Assembly: GCA_017940005.1 (NCBI GenBank)
Contig: JAGAZO010000011.1
Location: 1 to 41,155 of the forward strand
Reading direction: 5' to 3'
Origin: Treponema sp.
GTDB taxonomy: Bacteria; Spirochaetota; Spirochaetia; Treponematales; Treponemataceae
DNA: 41,155 nt
Shown here piece after piece: positions 40,801 to 41,155 of this stretch. The notes beneath the pieces were generated by a model, which saw only the letters and a program-made list of their open reading frames with translations, did no database searches and was not told the origin of the DNA. The stretch's first letter is position 1, and the number at the start of each line of letters is the position of its first letter. Made by a program: the position numbers and the translations under genes.

Positions 40801-41155
40801 GCTATTATACATCAAAATTAGAAATCAAACCACAACGTTGATTGTCATCTCGTGCGGCAGGCACGGGCTATTATACATCAAAATTAGAAATCAAACCACA
40901 ACATACGGCAAATGTTCATTTTGCATTTGAAGCTATTATACATCAAAATTAGAAATCAAACCACAACGAATACTCGCCTGCATTGCGCACTGAACAAGCT
41001 ATTATACATCAAAATTAGAAATCAAACCACAACCTCCTCGTAAAGCTCCGTTACATACTGATTGCTATTATACATCAAAATTAGAAATCAAACCACAACA
41101 CCATTCCTCATACTTCTTTTCCTCCTCTGCTATTATACATCAAAATTAGAAATCA
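40801..41155 (-). CRISPR. Type II CRISPR array, cut by window end
   Basis: Five complete, identical 36-bp repeats start at 40801, 40867, 40932, 40998 and 41064; a sixth (41129) runs off the window. Spacers are 30, 29, 30, 30 and 29 bp. On the plus strand the repeat begins GCTATTATACATC and ends CAAACCACAAC. The tracrRNA anti-repeat is complementary to the minus-strand form (GTTGTGGTTTGATTTCT...), so crRNAs are read from the minus strand, toward cas2. That form ends GTATAATAGC, a perfect -10 hexamer at the repeat's 3' end, as in Neisseria II-C repeats that each carry a promoter. No spacer obviously matches elsewhere in the window. Confidence 0.97.

Overview
The window reads as spirochaete DNA, most likely a Treponema. 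Reasons: many signal-peptide surface proteins and lipoproteins with relaxed lipoboxes (e.g. SSC, TSC), small outer-membrane beta-barrel-like proteins, an AsnA-type asparagine synthetase, and a lipoprotein ending in a DUF1566/C-type-lectin-like domain like those targeted by diversity-generating retroelements in treponemes. This is inferred from protein style only; the species cannot be named.

Region 1 (1-6834), metabolism: a CsoR repressor with its operator inside its own promoter, then a CopA copper ATPase with a CopZ-like domain fused to its C-terminus and an apparent internal start for that domain; a convergent 3-hydroxybutyrate dehydrogenase/GntP permease operon; and gpmA. Region 2 (6872-17595), surface proteins: a tight four-gene minus-strand operon (two fibronectin-III lipoproteins, a small lipoprotein, an outer-membrane protein) diverging from a two-gene plus-strand operon (outer-membrane protein and an internally duplicated lipoprotein). 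Region 3 (17719-23731), housekeeping, all minus strand: PrsW-like protease, COG2426 membrane protein, RluA-family pseudouridine synthase, asnA, apt, tsaD and a lipoprotein.

Region 4 (23870-41155), defence: a type II CRISPR-Cas locus lacking csn2 or cas4 (best fit II-C). A tracrRNA gene can be read directly on the minus strand, divergent from cas9; its anti-repeat pairs over 17 nt with the CRISPR repeat. cas9 is separated from cas1-cas2 by about 11.6 kb of cargo: an hsdS remnant; an overlapping pair encoding an NA37/YejK nucleoid-associated protein and a membrane protein; a dehydrogenase fragment in a repeat-rich relic zone; an XRE regulator divergent from a three-gene operon with two dynamin-like GTPases; an outer-membrane protein; degenerate tandem repeats; a 151-bp MITE with 18-bp terminal repeats and a 9-bp target duplication; and a DUF1566-type lipoprotein whose variable-region-like end is cut short. 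The array runs off the window end and is transcribed toward cas2.

Working model: the cargo inserted between the interference and adaptation parts of the CRISPR locus is a defence island. The NA37/membrane pair and the XRE-controlled GTPase operon are the best candidates for under-described antiphage systems; no function can be shown from sequence alone.
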